A stretch of DNA of 64,000 nucleotides from Nocardia sp. BMG51109. Its GTDB lineage: Bacteria > Actinomycetota > Actinomycetes > Mycobacteriales > Mycobacteriaceae. The stretch covers positions 1-64,000 of the forward strand of contig NZ_JAFQ01000003.1 in NCBI RefSeq assembly GCF_000526215.1, in the 5' to 3' direction. Under the pieces are notes generated by a model. The model searched no databases and had not been told where the DNA came from. It worked only from the letters and a program-made list of their open reading frames with translations. Position 1 is the first letter of the stretch, and every line of letters starts with the position of its first letter. The translations under genes and the position numbers were made by a program. Below, in pieces: positions 34,376 to 41,976 of this stretch.

Positions 34376-35145
34376 TGGGCTACGCGGACGACCTGTTCGA
34401 CCTGACCGATCGAGTGGTCCTGATCACCGGCGGCAGCCGCGGTCTGGGCCGGGAGATGGCCTTCGCGGTGGCACGCTGCGGCGCCGATGTCGTTGTCGCC
34501 AGCCGCAACTACGCCACCTGCGTGGCGACCGCCGAAGAAATCGAGAAGGCGACCGGGCGGACCGCGCTGCCCTACGGCGTGCACATCGGGCGATGGGACC
34601 AGCTCGACGGTTTGGTCGAGGCCGTCTACGGCAGGTTCGGCCGGATCGACGTGCTGATCAACAATGCCGGCATGCAGCCGGTCTACGACTCGCTGACCTC
34701 GGTGAGCGAGAAGCTGTTCGACGCCGTCGTGAACCTGAATCTCAAGGGGCCGTTCCGGTTGTCGGCGCTGGTGGGGGAGCGGATGGCGCGGGCCGGTCGC
34801 GGGTCGATCATCAACATCAGCTCCACCGGATCGCTGCGCCCCACGCCGTCGATCGTGCCCTACGCGGCGGCCAAGGCGGGGCTCAACGCGATGACCGAGG
34901 GGATGGCGCAGGCGTTCGGGCCGACGGTGCGCGTCAACACCCTCATGGCGGGCCCACACCGAACCGATGCCACCGCGGGGTGGGGGCTGGAGGAACTGGG
35001 GCCCTCGCGGAATCCGTTCGCCGACCACGCCCTGCGGCGGATCGGCCGCCCGGACGAAATCGTCGGCGCCGCATTGTTTCTCGCCTCCGATGCCGCCAGC
35101 TACACCACCGGCGCGATCCTGAGATCGGACGGCGGTATGCCCTGA
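34375..35145 (+). CDS. Short-chain dehydrogenase/reductase
   Basis: A 256-residue SDR with a complete site: LTDRVVLITGGSRGLGREMA, VLINNAGMQPVYDSLTSVSE, SIINISSTGSLRPTPSIVPY, then AAAKAGLNAM (Tyr-x-x-x-Lys) and the glycine-rich SDGGMP end typical of 3-oxoacyl-ACP reductase-like SDRs. VASRNYATC after strand 2 has Arg, suggesting NADP. It is coupled to a leader ORF above and to tetR below (TGATG overlap). Confidence 0.9.
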   Translation: MGYADDLFDLTDRVVLITGGSRGLGREMAFAVARCGADVVVASRNYATCVATAEEIEKATGRTALPYGVHIGRWDQLDGLVEAVYGRFGRIDVLINNAGMQPVYDSLTSVSEKLFDAVVNLNLKGPFRLSALVGERMARAGRGSIINISSTGSLRPTPSIVPYAAAKAGLNAMTEGMAQAFGPTVRVNTLMAGPHRTDATAGWGLEELGPSRNPFADHALRRIGRPDEIVGAALFLASDAASYTTGAILRSDGGMP

Positions 35146-35807
35146 TGGCCGCGATCGGACGAGGAACCGGCGGTGCCCCGGGCCGGTCCGGCGACGGCAC
35201 CTCGCGCGCGGCGATGGCGGTCGAGCGGGCGCTCGACGATCGCCACCGCAGCGCCGTCGACGAGGTGGAACGCATTCTGGCGGCGGCCGTGCGGGTCATG
35301 GAGCGGGTCGCCCCCGCCGCTCCGCGGCTCAGCGATATCGTCACCGAGGCGGGCTCCTCGAACAAGGCGTTCTACCGTTACTTCACCGGTAAGGACGATC
35401 TCATCCTCGCCGTCCTGGAACGCGGTGTCGCCCTGGTCGTTTCGTACCTCGAGCACCAGATGGCCAAGGAGGCCACCCCGGCGGGCCGGATCACCCGCTG
35501 GATCGAGGGCGCGATGGTGCAGGTGACCGACCCGCACCTGATCAGCATGAGCCGGGCCACCCTGGGGCAGGTGCCGGCCGCCGACGACACCGTGGCCGCC
35601 GACGCGATCCTGAAGCCGCTGCGTGCGCTGCTCACCGAACCCGTAGCCGCTCTCGGACAACCGGATTCGGAGCGCGCCGCGGACTCGGTGTTCCACTGCA
35701 CGCTCGATACGATGCGCCGCTACATCGGCTCCGCGCGCCGGCCGTCCGACGCCGATGTGGCGCATCTGGTCCGGTTCTGTCTGCGGGGAGCCGGGGCTCC
35801 GCCGTGA
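35145..35807 (+). CDS. TetR-family transcriptional regulator
   Basis: A 220-residue regulator. After a roughly 38-residue flexible N-terminus comes the helix-turn-helix: VERILAAAVRVMERVAPAAP, RLSDIVTEAGSSNKAFYRYF, TGKDDLILAVLERGVAL. The C-terminal half is a helical ligand domain. It overlaps the SDR stop and probably represses the operon through the palindrome at 34278-34294. Confidence 0.85.
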   Translation: MAAIGRGTGGAPGRSGDGTSRAAMAVERALDDRHRSAVDEVERILAAAVRVMERVAPAAPRLSDIVTEAGSSNKAFYRYFTGKDDLILAVLERGVALVVSYLEHQMAKEATPAGRITRWIEGAMVQVTDPHLISMSRATLGQVPAADDTVAADAILKPLRALLTEPVAALGQPDSERAADSVFHCTLDTMRRYIGSARRPSDADVAHLVRFCLRGAGAPP

Positions 35808-35869
35808 TTCCGCTGTCGGCGCCGGGAGCCGGCGGTACACTGACCATTGCCCATACTGGAAGGTTTTCG

Positions 35870-36367
35870 ATGGATGCCGCCGCCACGCTGCTGGAGATCG
35901 AGGCGATCAAGCAGCTCAAGGCCCGCTACTGCCGCTATCTCGACACGAAGCAGTGGGATGCGTGGCGTGAGCTGTTCACCGACGACTTCGTCAGCGACAC
36001 GTCCGCGTCGGGCGGCAAGGTGATCGACGGCGCCGACGAGTTCGTGGCCTTCCTCCGGGCCACCCTCGGCAAGCCCGCGCAGCCGACGGTGCACCAGGTG
36101 CACGCCCCCGAGATCGAACTGACCTCGCCGACGACCGCCACCGGCGTGTGGGCGCTGAACGACGTGGTCCGGTTGGCCCCGGGCGTCAACCTGAACGGCT
36201 ACGGCCACTATCACGAAACCTACGAGAAGATCGACGGCCGGTGGCGCATCAAGACCTCCGAGCTCACCCGCTTGCGCATGGACGTCTTCAACCCGCTGTT
36301 CACCGTGCGCATCTCCGACCGGCTCCGCTCCACCGGTGTCGCCCTCGCCCGCCGATTCGGACGCTGA
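35870..36367 (+). CDS. SnoaL-like/NTF2-fold protein
   Basis: A 165-residue protein of the SnoaL-like polyketide-cyclase/ketosteroid-isomerase fold: LEIEAIKQLKARYCRYLDTK then QWDAWRELFTDDFVSDT (the cone-shaped fold's first helix and strand), HQVHAPEIELTSPTTATGVW, GHYHETYEKIDGRWRIKTSE. Proteins of this type catalyse isomerisation, dehydration or cyclisation of steroids and polyketides. ATG 35870 has GGAAGG upstream. It follows tetR by 62 bases. Confidence 0.8.
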   Translation: MDAAATLLEIEAIKQLKARYCRYLDTKQWDAWRELFTDDFVSDTSASGGKVIDGADEFVAFLRATLGKPAQPTVHQVHAPEIELTSPTTATGVWALNDVVRLAPGVNLNGYGHYHETYEKIDGRWRIKTSELTRLRMDVFNPLFTVRISDRLRSTGVALARRFGR

Positions 36368-36608
36368 GTACGCACCGCCGGGGCGGGAGCGGTGCGGGCT
36401 TCCGGAAAATTCTCCACATACCGACCCGTATCTCACATACGAGGTTGTATCTTTGGGTGGGCCGACCCGGACAGCGGGTCGGCGAAGACGACAGCGGGAA
36501 CGCCACGCCTGCGCGGCAGGAACGTTCTCGTGGCAGCCGCCGTCGGTGGGCTGATCGGACTTTCGGCCGACCGGTGGTGGTGCACGTCTGCTCGAAGGAG
36601 TGACATTG
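36368..36608. promoter_or_regulatory. 240-base upstream region of the P450 gene with a hairpin
   Basis: CCGACCC (36462-36468) and GGGTCGG (36476-36482) form a 7-bp stem. AAGGAG at 36595-36600 is the ribosome site of the P450. The stretch around 36410-36455 is less GC-rich and may hold a promoter, but no clear -35/-10 pair was chosen. Confidence 0.35.
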
Positions 36609-37808
36609 GTGACCACGAGTGTGGAATTCGATCCGTTTTCCGAACAGTTCTACGCCTACCCGTATGAGATATACCGGCGCATGCGGGAAGAGGCGCCGGT
36701 CTACTACAACGCCGAACACGACTTCTACGCCCTGACCCGGCACGAAGATGTGGCCGCGGCATTCAAGGACCACGGGACCTATACGTCGACGCGCGGTGTC
36801 GATCTCGGAATGATCAAATCCGGTGAGCCGCCGCAGAAGTCGATCATCTTCATGGATCCGCCCGATCACCGGCACATGCGTAGCCTGCTGAGCAGGGCGT
36901 TCACTCCACGGGCCGTTCAATCCCAGCGGGACACCGTGGTCGAACTGGTCCGCAAGTACCTGAGTGCGGCCGATCCGGCCCGGTTCGACGTCGTCCGGGA
37001 CTTCTCGGCGCCGTTCCCCGTCGAGGTGATCACCCGGATGGCCGGGGTGCCCGAGGAATTCCGCCAGCAGGTCCGGGTGTGGATGGACGTGTCCCTGCAT
37101 CGCGAGCCGGGGCAGATGGAGATGACCGAGGCCGGCATGCGGGCGATCGACGCCGAATCCGCCTTCTACTACGAACTCGTCCAGAAGCGTCGCGCCGAAC
37201 CGCGGGACGACATGATCAGCACCCTGATCGCGGCCGAGATCGAACGCGAGTACGGCGAGATGTCCTCCCTGGACGACGAGGAAATAGCCGGGTTCGCCAC
37301 GCTTCTCGGCGGTGCGGGGGCCGAGACGGTCACCAAATTGGTCGGCACCGCCGCCGCGGTCTTCGCCCGCAATCCCGACCAGTGGCAGAAGCTGCTCGAC
37401 GACCGCGGCAAGGTGCCGCAAGCCGTCGAGGAACTGCTGCGGTACGAGGGCCCGGTTCAGTACAACGTGCGATGCACGCTGAAAGAGGTGACCCTGCACG
37501 GGGTGACGATCCCCGCGGGTAAGCCGGTCTTCCTCATCGGCGCCTCGGCCAACCGCGATTCGGACGCCTTCACCGACGCCGATACCTTCGACATCGATCG
37601 CGATCGCAGCGAGGCGCTGAATGTCGCACTCGGATACGGGATTCACAGCTGCCTGGGTGCCGCTCTGGCCCGGCTGGAAACGGCCATAGCCCTGGAGCAT
37701 CTGCTCGATTTCATGCCGCGCTACGAGGTGGACTGGGACGGCTGCGAGCGGGTCACCATGCAGAACGTGGCCGGATGGTCGAAGCTGCCGGTGCGGGTGC
37801 TGCCGTGA
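36609..37808 (+). CDS. Cytochrome P450
   Basis: A 399-residue soluble bacterial P450. The I-helix oxygen-binding motif is GGAGAETV, the K-helix ExxR is EELLR, and the haem loop is ALGYGIHSCLGAALARLE with the thiolate Cys near residue 348. It probably hydroxylates a lipid or steroid-like substrate. The [3Fe-4S] ferredoxin gene that overlaps its stop is the likely electron donor. GTG 36609 is chosen since AAGGAG ends eight bases upstream; a GTG at 36600 would overlap that site. Confidence 0.9.
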   Translation: MTTSVEFDPFSEQFYAYPYEIYRRMREEAPVYYNAEHDFYALTRHEDVAAAFKDHGTYTSTRGVDLGMIKSGEPPQKSIIFMDPPDHRHMRSLLSRAFTPRAVQSQRDTVVELVRKYLSAADPARFDVVRDFSAPFPVEVITRMAGVPEEFRQQVRVWMDVSLHREPGQMEMTEAGMRAIDAESAFYYELVQKRRAEPRDDMISTLIAAEIEREYGEMSSLDDEEIAGFATLLGGAGAETVTKLVGTAAAVFARNPDQWQKLLDDRGKVPQAVEELLRYEGPVQYNVRCTLKEVTLHGVTIPAGKPVFLIGASANRDSDAFTDADTFDIDRDRSEALNVALGYGIHSCLGAALARLETAIALEHLLDFMPRYEVDWDGCERVTMQNVAGWSKLPVRVLP

Positions 37809-38002
37809 GAGTCGACGTGGACGACGTCCAGTGCGAGCGCAACGGCATATGCATGGGCCTCGCACCGGATGTCTTCCATCTCACCGAGGACGACGAACTC
37901 GAGGTGCTCCGCCCCGAGGTCGCCGACGATACCGAAGGCGTTGTGCGCGAAGCGGTTCGGCGGTGCCCACGCCAGGCGATCAGCATCGTCGGGGAAGAGT
38001 GA
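37805..38002 (+). CDS. [3Fe-4S]-type ferredoxin
   Basis: A 65-residue ferredoxin starting at a GTG that overlaps the P450 stop (GTGA). The cluster ligands are in QCERNGICMGLAP (CxxxxxC, where typical [4Fe-4S] proteins have CxxCxxC) and a distal RRCPRQAI. The acidic middle LTEDDELEVL fits docking to a P450. Such dedicated ferredoxins feed electrons to the adjacent P450. Confidence 0.9.
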   Translation: MRVDVDDVQCERNGICMGLAPDVFHLTEDDELEVLRPEVADDTEGVVREAVRRCPRQAISIVGEE

Positions 38003-38013
38003 GAGCCCTCGGC

Positions 38014-38616
38014 TCAGGGCAGTTTGATTGCCGAGACGTACATTTCGATGGTCGGGCGGTAGAGGTCGATGTCGTCGAGTTGGCTGCCGAGTACGACGGA
38101 GTCGGTGGTGGTGATGAGGATGCGGGCGAACGTCAGCGGCGGGATCAGCAGCGTGCCGCCGATCTTCTCGAGGCCCTCGGCGATGAACTTCGCCAGCGCC
38201 TCGGCGACCTCGAACCTCTTGGCCTCCACCCGTTCTCGGGCCTCGGGGTTGCGCAGCAGGTAGAGCGTGAACTCGAGGCCCAGCGCGGCTTGGTCGGCGC
38301 CGCGGTCGGTGCTGAGCTGACGCCAGCGCTGGGCGATTTCGTCGAGTTCGCGCGTTCCCACCTGGGTTGCCGCCGACAGTACCTCGGCGAAGGTGTCGAA
38401 GTAGCGACGCCAATATCGGTCGCTCACGGCCAGGAAGAGGTCTTCCTTTGCGGAGAAGTGCTTGTAGATGGCGCCCTTCGTGTAGCCGGCCGTGCGGGCG
38501 ATGTCGTCGAGAGTGGCTGCGGTGAAGCCTTTTTCGGCGAACACCGCCTCCGCGGCATCGAGCAGAAGCGAACGTGTGTGCTCCAGCCGCCGCTCCACCG
38601 TCCACCGCTCCACCAT
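38014..38616 (-). CDS. TetR-family transcriptional regulator
   Basis: A 200-residue regulator: LLLDAAEAVFAEKGFTAATL, DDIARTAGYTKGAIYKHFSA, KEDLFLAVSDRYWRRYFDTF is the DNA-binding domain. The start ATG at 38616 directly precedes it. It is convergent with the ferredoxin gene and divergent from the AveC-like operon; two tandem operators at 38639-38676 lie between the divergent start points. Confidence 0.9.
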   Translation of the reverse strand: MVERWTVERRLEHTRSLLLDAAEAVFAEKGFTAATLDDIARTAGYTKGAIYKHFSAKEDLFLAVSDRYWRRYFDTFAEVLSAATQVGTRELDEIAQRWRQLSTDRGADQAALGLEFTLYLLRNPEARERVEAKRFEVAEALAKFIAEGLEKIGGTLLIPPLTFARILITTTDSVVLGSQLDDIDLYRPTIEMYVSAIKLP

Positions 38617-38638
38617 GCTGTCGAGCCTACCAGAGGAT

Positions 38639-38679
38639 CTGAGAAACCCATTGGTTACTGAGATACCCGATGGTATATT
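38639..38679 (+). promoter_or_regulatory. Promoter of the AveC-like operon with two tandem operators
   Basis: CTGAGAAACCCATTGGTTA (38639-38657) and CTGAGATACCCGATGGTAT (38658-38676) are 19-bp direct repeats, each holding a small dyad (AACC CATT GGTT; ATACC CGAT GGTAT). A promoter TTGGTT (38651-38656), 17 bp, TATATT (38674-38679) overlaps both. The divergent TetR protein is the probable repressor. Confidence 0.65.
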
Positions 38680-38711
38680 GATCGCGGTCGAGCACCGAAG
38701 GAGAGTCATCG

Positions 38712-38816
38712 ATGACTACCTCGTCGAGCGACTTCTGCTGTGCCCCCGGCGAAGTCGGGGTCGAGCGGATACGTGAGCGCTGTATTGCAACGATCCAGAA
38801 GGAGACGGTGTCATGA
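38712..38816 (+). CDS. 34-codon leader ORF coupled to the first AveC-like gene
   Basis: It begins MTTSSSDFCCAPGEVG and ends ATIQKETVS, with GAAGGAG (38697-38703) eight bases before the ATG. Its TGA overlaps the AveC-like ATG (ATGA at 38813-38816). A pair of adjacent Cys at residues 9-10 and a third at 24 are notable for such a small protein and could bind a metal. It is too short for a reliable family call. The ribosome site of the next gene, AGAAGGAGA, lies inside it. Confidence 0.5.
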   Translation: MTTSSSDFCCAPGEVGVERIRERCIATIQKETVS

Positions 38817-39985
38817 GTGCCCCGTCGGACAAGAAGAGCCCACCCGTTGTCACCGAGTCGGCCCGGGGAGTGGCCTCACTCGGTGCCCAGGTTCAATCCA
38901 AATCCAGACCGGTCGTGATCTGGGCCGTCATCGGCGGCCTGATCCTGGCCTTTCAGGTGTACGTGTGGATCCGCTGGGTCACCGGGCCCTATTTCGAGCG
39001 GGTGCCCACCGGGCCGAGCGATCCGCCGACATTGATGAAGGCGATCCTCATTACCTGGACTGCCGTGATCATCGTCGGCCTGCCGGTCGGCATCTGGTGG
39101 TTCATCGTCAGGCCGTGGCGCCGCGAGCGGCGAATCACGCTCGACGGCATGCTGCTGGTGGCCTGCGGCCTGCTGTTCTTCCAGGATCCGCTGCTGAACT
39201 ACTTCAACACGTGGAGCACGTACAACACGTGGATGTGGAACCGCGGCTCGTGGGTCCAGCACGTTCCGGGCTGGCAGTCCTATGGCGAGCCGGGCCACAT
39301 GATGGCCGAACCGATTCTGATGAATGCGCCGGGTTACTCGTACGGGGTGCTGCTGTGCACGATTCTCGGCTGCTGGGTCATGCGCAAGGTCAAGGCGCGC
39401 TGGCCGAAGATCAACAACCTCGGACTGATCGGTGTGCTGATCGTCTGGACGTTCATCTTCGATTTCGTCATCGAGGGCCTGTTCCTGATGCCGATGGGCC
39501 TTTTCACCTATCCCGGTGCCATTCAGTCCCTGTCGATCAACGCCGGCACCTACTACCAGTGGCCGCTCTATGAGGGGCTCATGTGGGGCGGCGTCCAGGC
39601 CGGTCTCTGCGCGCTGCGCTACTTCACCGACGACCGTGGCCGGACATTCGTCGAACGAGGGCTGGAACGTGTCCGCGGCGGGTTCGCGAAGCAGCAGATC
39701 ACCCGCTTCCTGGCGATCTTCGCGGCGTGCAGCGCGTTCTTCTTCGTGTTCTACAACATTCCCTCGCAGTGGTTCGCCATGCACGCCGAGCCCTGGCCCG
39801 AGGACATCCAGAAGCGCTCGTACTTCAACATGGGCATCTGCGGTGAGGGGACGGGTCGCCTCTGCCCCGATCCAGCGCTACCGATCCCCAGCAAGGATTC
39901 CGCCTACATCAACCAGGACGGCCAGCTCGTATACCCGGAGGGTGTGAAGCGGCCGGAGATCGTTCCGTTCGATCGAGGGAATTGA
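38813..39985 (+). CDS. Spirocyclase AveC-like membrane protein, copy 1
   Basis: A 390-residue multi-spanning protein. After a hydrophilic 30-residue start come about seven hydrophobic helices, among them VIWAVIGGLILAFQVYVWIR, ITWTAVIIVGLPVGIWWFIV, VLIVWTFIFDFVIEGLFLMP and FLAIFAACSAFFFVFYNIPS. The loops hold conserved-looking aromatic motifs such as LLNYFNTWSTYNTWMWNRGS and GTYYQWPLYEGLMWGGVQAG. The family includes AveC, the spiroketal cyclase/dehydratase of avermectin synthesis, but most members lie outside polyketide clusters and have no known reaction. The next gene is a close paralog. Confidence 0.75.
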   Translation: MSAPSDKKSPPVVTESARGVASLGAQVQSKSRPVVIWAVIGGLILAFQVYVWIRWVTGPYFERVPTGPSDPPTLMKAILITWTAVIIVGLPVGIWWFIVRPWRRERRITLDGMLLVACGLLFFQDPLLNYFNTWSTYNTWMWNRGSWVQHVPGWQSYGEPGHMMAEPILMNAPGYSYGVLLCTILGCWVMRKVKARWPKINNLGLIGVLIVWTFIFDFVIEGLFLMPMGLFTYPGAIQSLSINAGTYYQWPLYEGLMWGGVQAGLCALRYFTDDRGRTFVERGLERVRGGFAKQQITRFLAIFAACSAFFFVFYNIPSQWFAMHAEPWPEDIQKRSYFNMGICGEGTGRLCPDPALPIPSKDSAYINQDGQLVYPEGVKRPEIVPFDRGN

Positions 39986-39989
39986 GAAT

Positions 39990-41153
39990 ATGTCGGAAAG
40001 GGAGAATGCACCTGTCGTCACCGAGTCGGCCGACAAAGTGGCCTCGCTCGGCGCCCAGGTGCAGTCCCCCGGTAAGCCCATCCGGATCTGGGCCGTTATC
40101 GGGGGCGCGCTTCTCGCGCTTCAGCTGTACGTCTGGATCCGGTGGGTCACCGGCCCCTATTTCGAGCGGGTCCCCACGGGCCCGAGCGATCCGCCGGAGC
40201 TGATGAAGACGATTCTGACCGTCTATACGGCCGGAATCGTGCTGGGCCTGCCGATCGGCCTCTGGTGGTTCATCGTCAGGCCGTGGCGGCGCGAGCGCCG
40301 AATCACGTTGGACGGCATGCTCCTGGTGTCGTGCGGCCTGATGTTCTTCCAGGACCCGCTCCTGAATTATCTGAACACGTGGTGCACCTACAACACCTGG
40401 ATGTGGAACCGGGGATCCTGGTCGCCGCACATTCCGGGTTGGGTGTCGCCGGACGAGCCGGGTCGTCAGGTGGCGGAACCGCTGCTGATGAATGCGCCGG
40501 GATATGCGTACGGAGTTCTGCTGTGCACGATCTTCGGCTGCTTCGTCATGCGGCGTGTCAAGGCGAGGTGGCCGGGCATCAGCAACCTCGGCCTGGTCGG
40601 CGTCGTGGCCGTGTGGGCATTTCTCTTCGACCTGGTCATGGAGGGCCTGGTCCTGATGCCGATGGGGCTGTATTCGTTCCCCGGCTCCATCCGGTCCGTG
40701 TCGTTGAATGCCGGCACCTACTACCAGTGGCCCGTGTATGAAGGACTCATGTGGGGTGGCGTCCAGGCAGGTCTGTGCTGTCTTCGCTACTTCACCGACG
40801 ATCGTGGCCGCACGGTCGTCGAACGCGGACTGGACCGTATCCGCGGCGGATTCGTGAGACAGCAGTTCACCCGCTTCCTGGCGATCTTCGCGGCGTGCAG
40901 CGCGCTCTTCTTCGTTTTCTACAACGTGCCCGCGCAGTGGTTCGGCATGCACGCCGACCCCTGGCCCGAGGATGTCCAGAAGCGTTCCTACTTCACCGCA
41001 GGTACCTGCGGCGACGGGACCGACAAGCCCTGTCCGGACCCCGCTCTGCCGATCCCCACCAGGGATTCCGGCTACATCGATACCGACGGCCGGCTGGTCC
41101 TTCCCGAGGGCGTCGAGCCCCCGAAGACCGTCCCCTTCGACCGAGGAGAATAA
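39990..41153 (+). CDS. Spirocyclase AveC-like membrane protein, copy 2
   Basis: A 387-residue paralog of the preceding gene, matching it along the entire length (for example WVTGPYFERVPTGPSDPP, IVRPWRRERRITLDGMLLV, FQDPLLNYLNTWCTYNTWMW). The two probably arose by tandem duplication and may form a heterodimer. The most divergent parts are the termini and the loop after helix 4. The start ATG at 39990 is four bases after the first copy's stop. It is followed immediately by the NorQ-like ATPase. Confidence 0.75.
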   Translation: MSERENAPVVTESADKVASLGAQVQSPGKPIRIWAVIGGALLALQLYVWIRWVTGPYFERVPTGPSDPPELMKTILTVYTAGIVLGLPIGLWWFIVRPWRRERRITLDGMLLVSCGLMFFQDPLLNYLNTWCTYNTWMWNRGSWSPHIPGWVSPDEPGRQVAEPLLMNAPGYAYGVLLCTIFGCFVMRRVKARWPGISNLGLVGVVAVWAFLFDLVMEGLVLMPMGLYSFPGSIRSVSLNAGTYYQWPVYEGLMWGGVQAGLCCLRYFTDDRGRTVVERGLDRIRGGFVRQQFTRFLAIFAACSALFFVFYNVPAQWFGMHADPWPEDVQKRSYFTAGTCGDGTDKPCPDPALPIPTRDSGYIDTDGRLVLPEGVEPPKTVPFDRGE

Positions 41154-41154
41154 G

Positions 41155-41976
41155 TTGCTGACCAACAATCACCCCACCGCAGTCAAGACCGAGTCGGCGG
41201 CGCCGTTCTATCGAGCGGTAGGGGACGAGGTCGAGGTCTTTCACGCGGCGTCCCGCCGTGGTCTGCCCGTGCTGTTGAAAGGGCCCACGGGATGCGGGAA
41301 GACTCGCTTCGTGGAAGCCATGGCAAAGGAACTCGGCCGCGATCTCATTACCGTTGCGGGACATGAGGATATGACGTCGGCGGACCTGGTCGGCCGGTTC
41401 CTGCTCAAGGGCGGAGAAACCGTCTGGGTGGACGGGCCGCTGACCCGGGCCGTGCGCGAGGGCGCCATCTGTTATCTCGACGAGGTGGTGGAGGCGCGGC
41501 AGGACACCACCGTGGTCATCCATCCGCTCGCCGATCACCGCCGTGAGCTTTCGGTGGATCGGCTCGGCACGACCTTGCCGGCGGCACCCGGGTTTCAGCT
41601 GGTGATTTCCTACAATCCCGGCTACCAGAGCGTCCTGAAGAACATCAAGGAGTCGACACGGCAGCGTTTCGTCGCCATCGAACTCGGCTTCCCGCCTGCC
41701 GAGATCGAGACGGAGGTGGTTGCCCACGAAGCCGGAATCGATTCCGAGACAGCGCATTCCCTGGTCCGGCTCGGTCACGCGATCCGGAACCTGGACGGCT
41801 CGCCGCTGCGTGAAGTGGCCTCCACCCGCATGCTGATCCTCGCCGGCGGCCTTGCCGCCGAGGGGCTGAGCCTGCGCAGTGCCGTTCAGTCGGCCATCGT
41901 TCAGGCCCTGTCCGACGATCACGATGTCGTCCGCGCCCTGGGCGAACTCGTCGACGCCTTCCTGCCCCGGTCATGA
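41155..41976 (+). CDS. CbbQ/NirQ/NorQ-type AAA+ ATPase (MoxR group)
   Basis: A 273-residue AAA+ protein. Walker A GPTGCGKT at residues 43-50, Walker B AICYLDEVVEA (DE at 109-110), sensor-1 region LVISYNPGYQSVLKNIKEST and the C-terminal helical lid match CbbQ/NorQ. These ATPases work with a VWA protein to insert metals or remodel an enzyme, as NorQ-NorD do for nitric oxide reductase and CbbQ-CbbO for Rubisco. The start is TTG 41155, preceded by GAGGAGAA. The last four bases overlap the VWA gene, the expected partner. Confidence 0.85.
   Translation: MLTNNHPTAVKTESAAPFYRAVGDEVEVFHAASRRGLPVLLKGPTGCGKTRFVEAMAKELGRDLITVAGHEDMTSADLVGRFLLKGGETVWVDGPLTRAVREGAICYLDEVVEARQDTTVVIHPLADHRRELSVDRLGTTLPAAPGFQLVISYNPGYQSVLKNIKESTRQRFVAIELGFPPAEIETEVVAHEAGIDSETAHSLVRLGHAIRNLDGSPLREVASTRMLILAGGLAAEGLSLRSAVQSAIVQALSDDHDVVRALGELVDAFLPRS

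Noticed and set aside
36392..36667. Short open frame upstream of the P450 start
   Set aside because: It overlaps the P450 ribosome site and start in another frame and has no motif.
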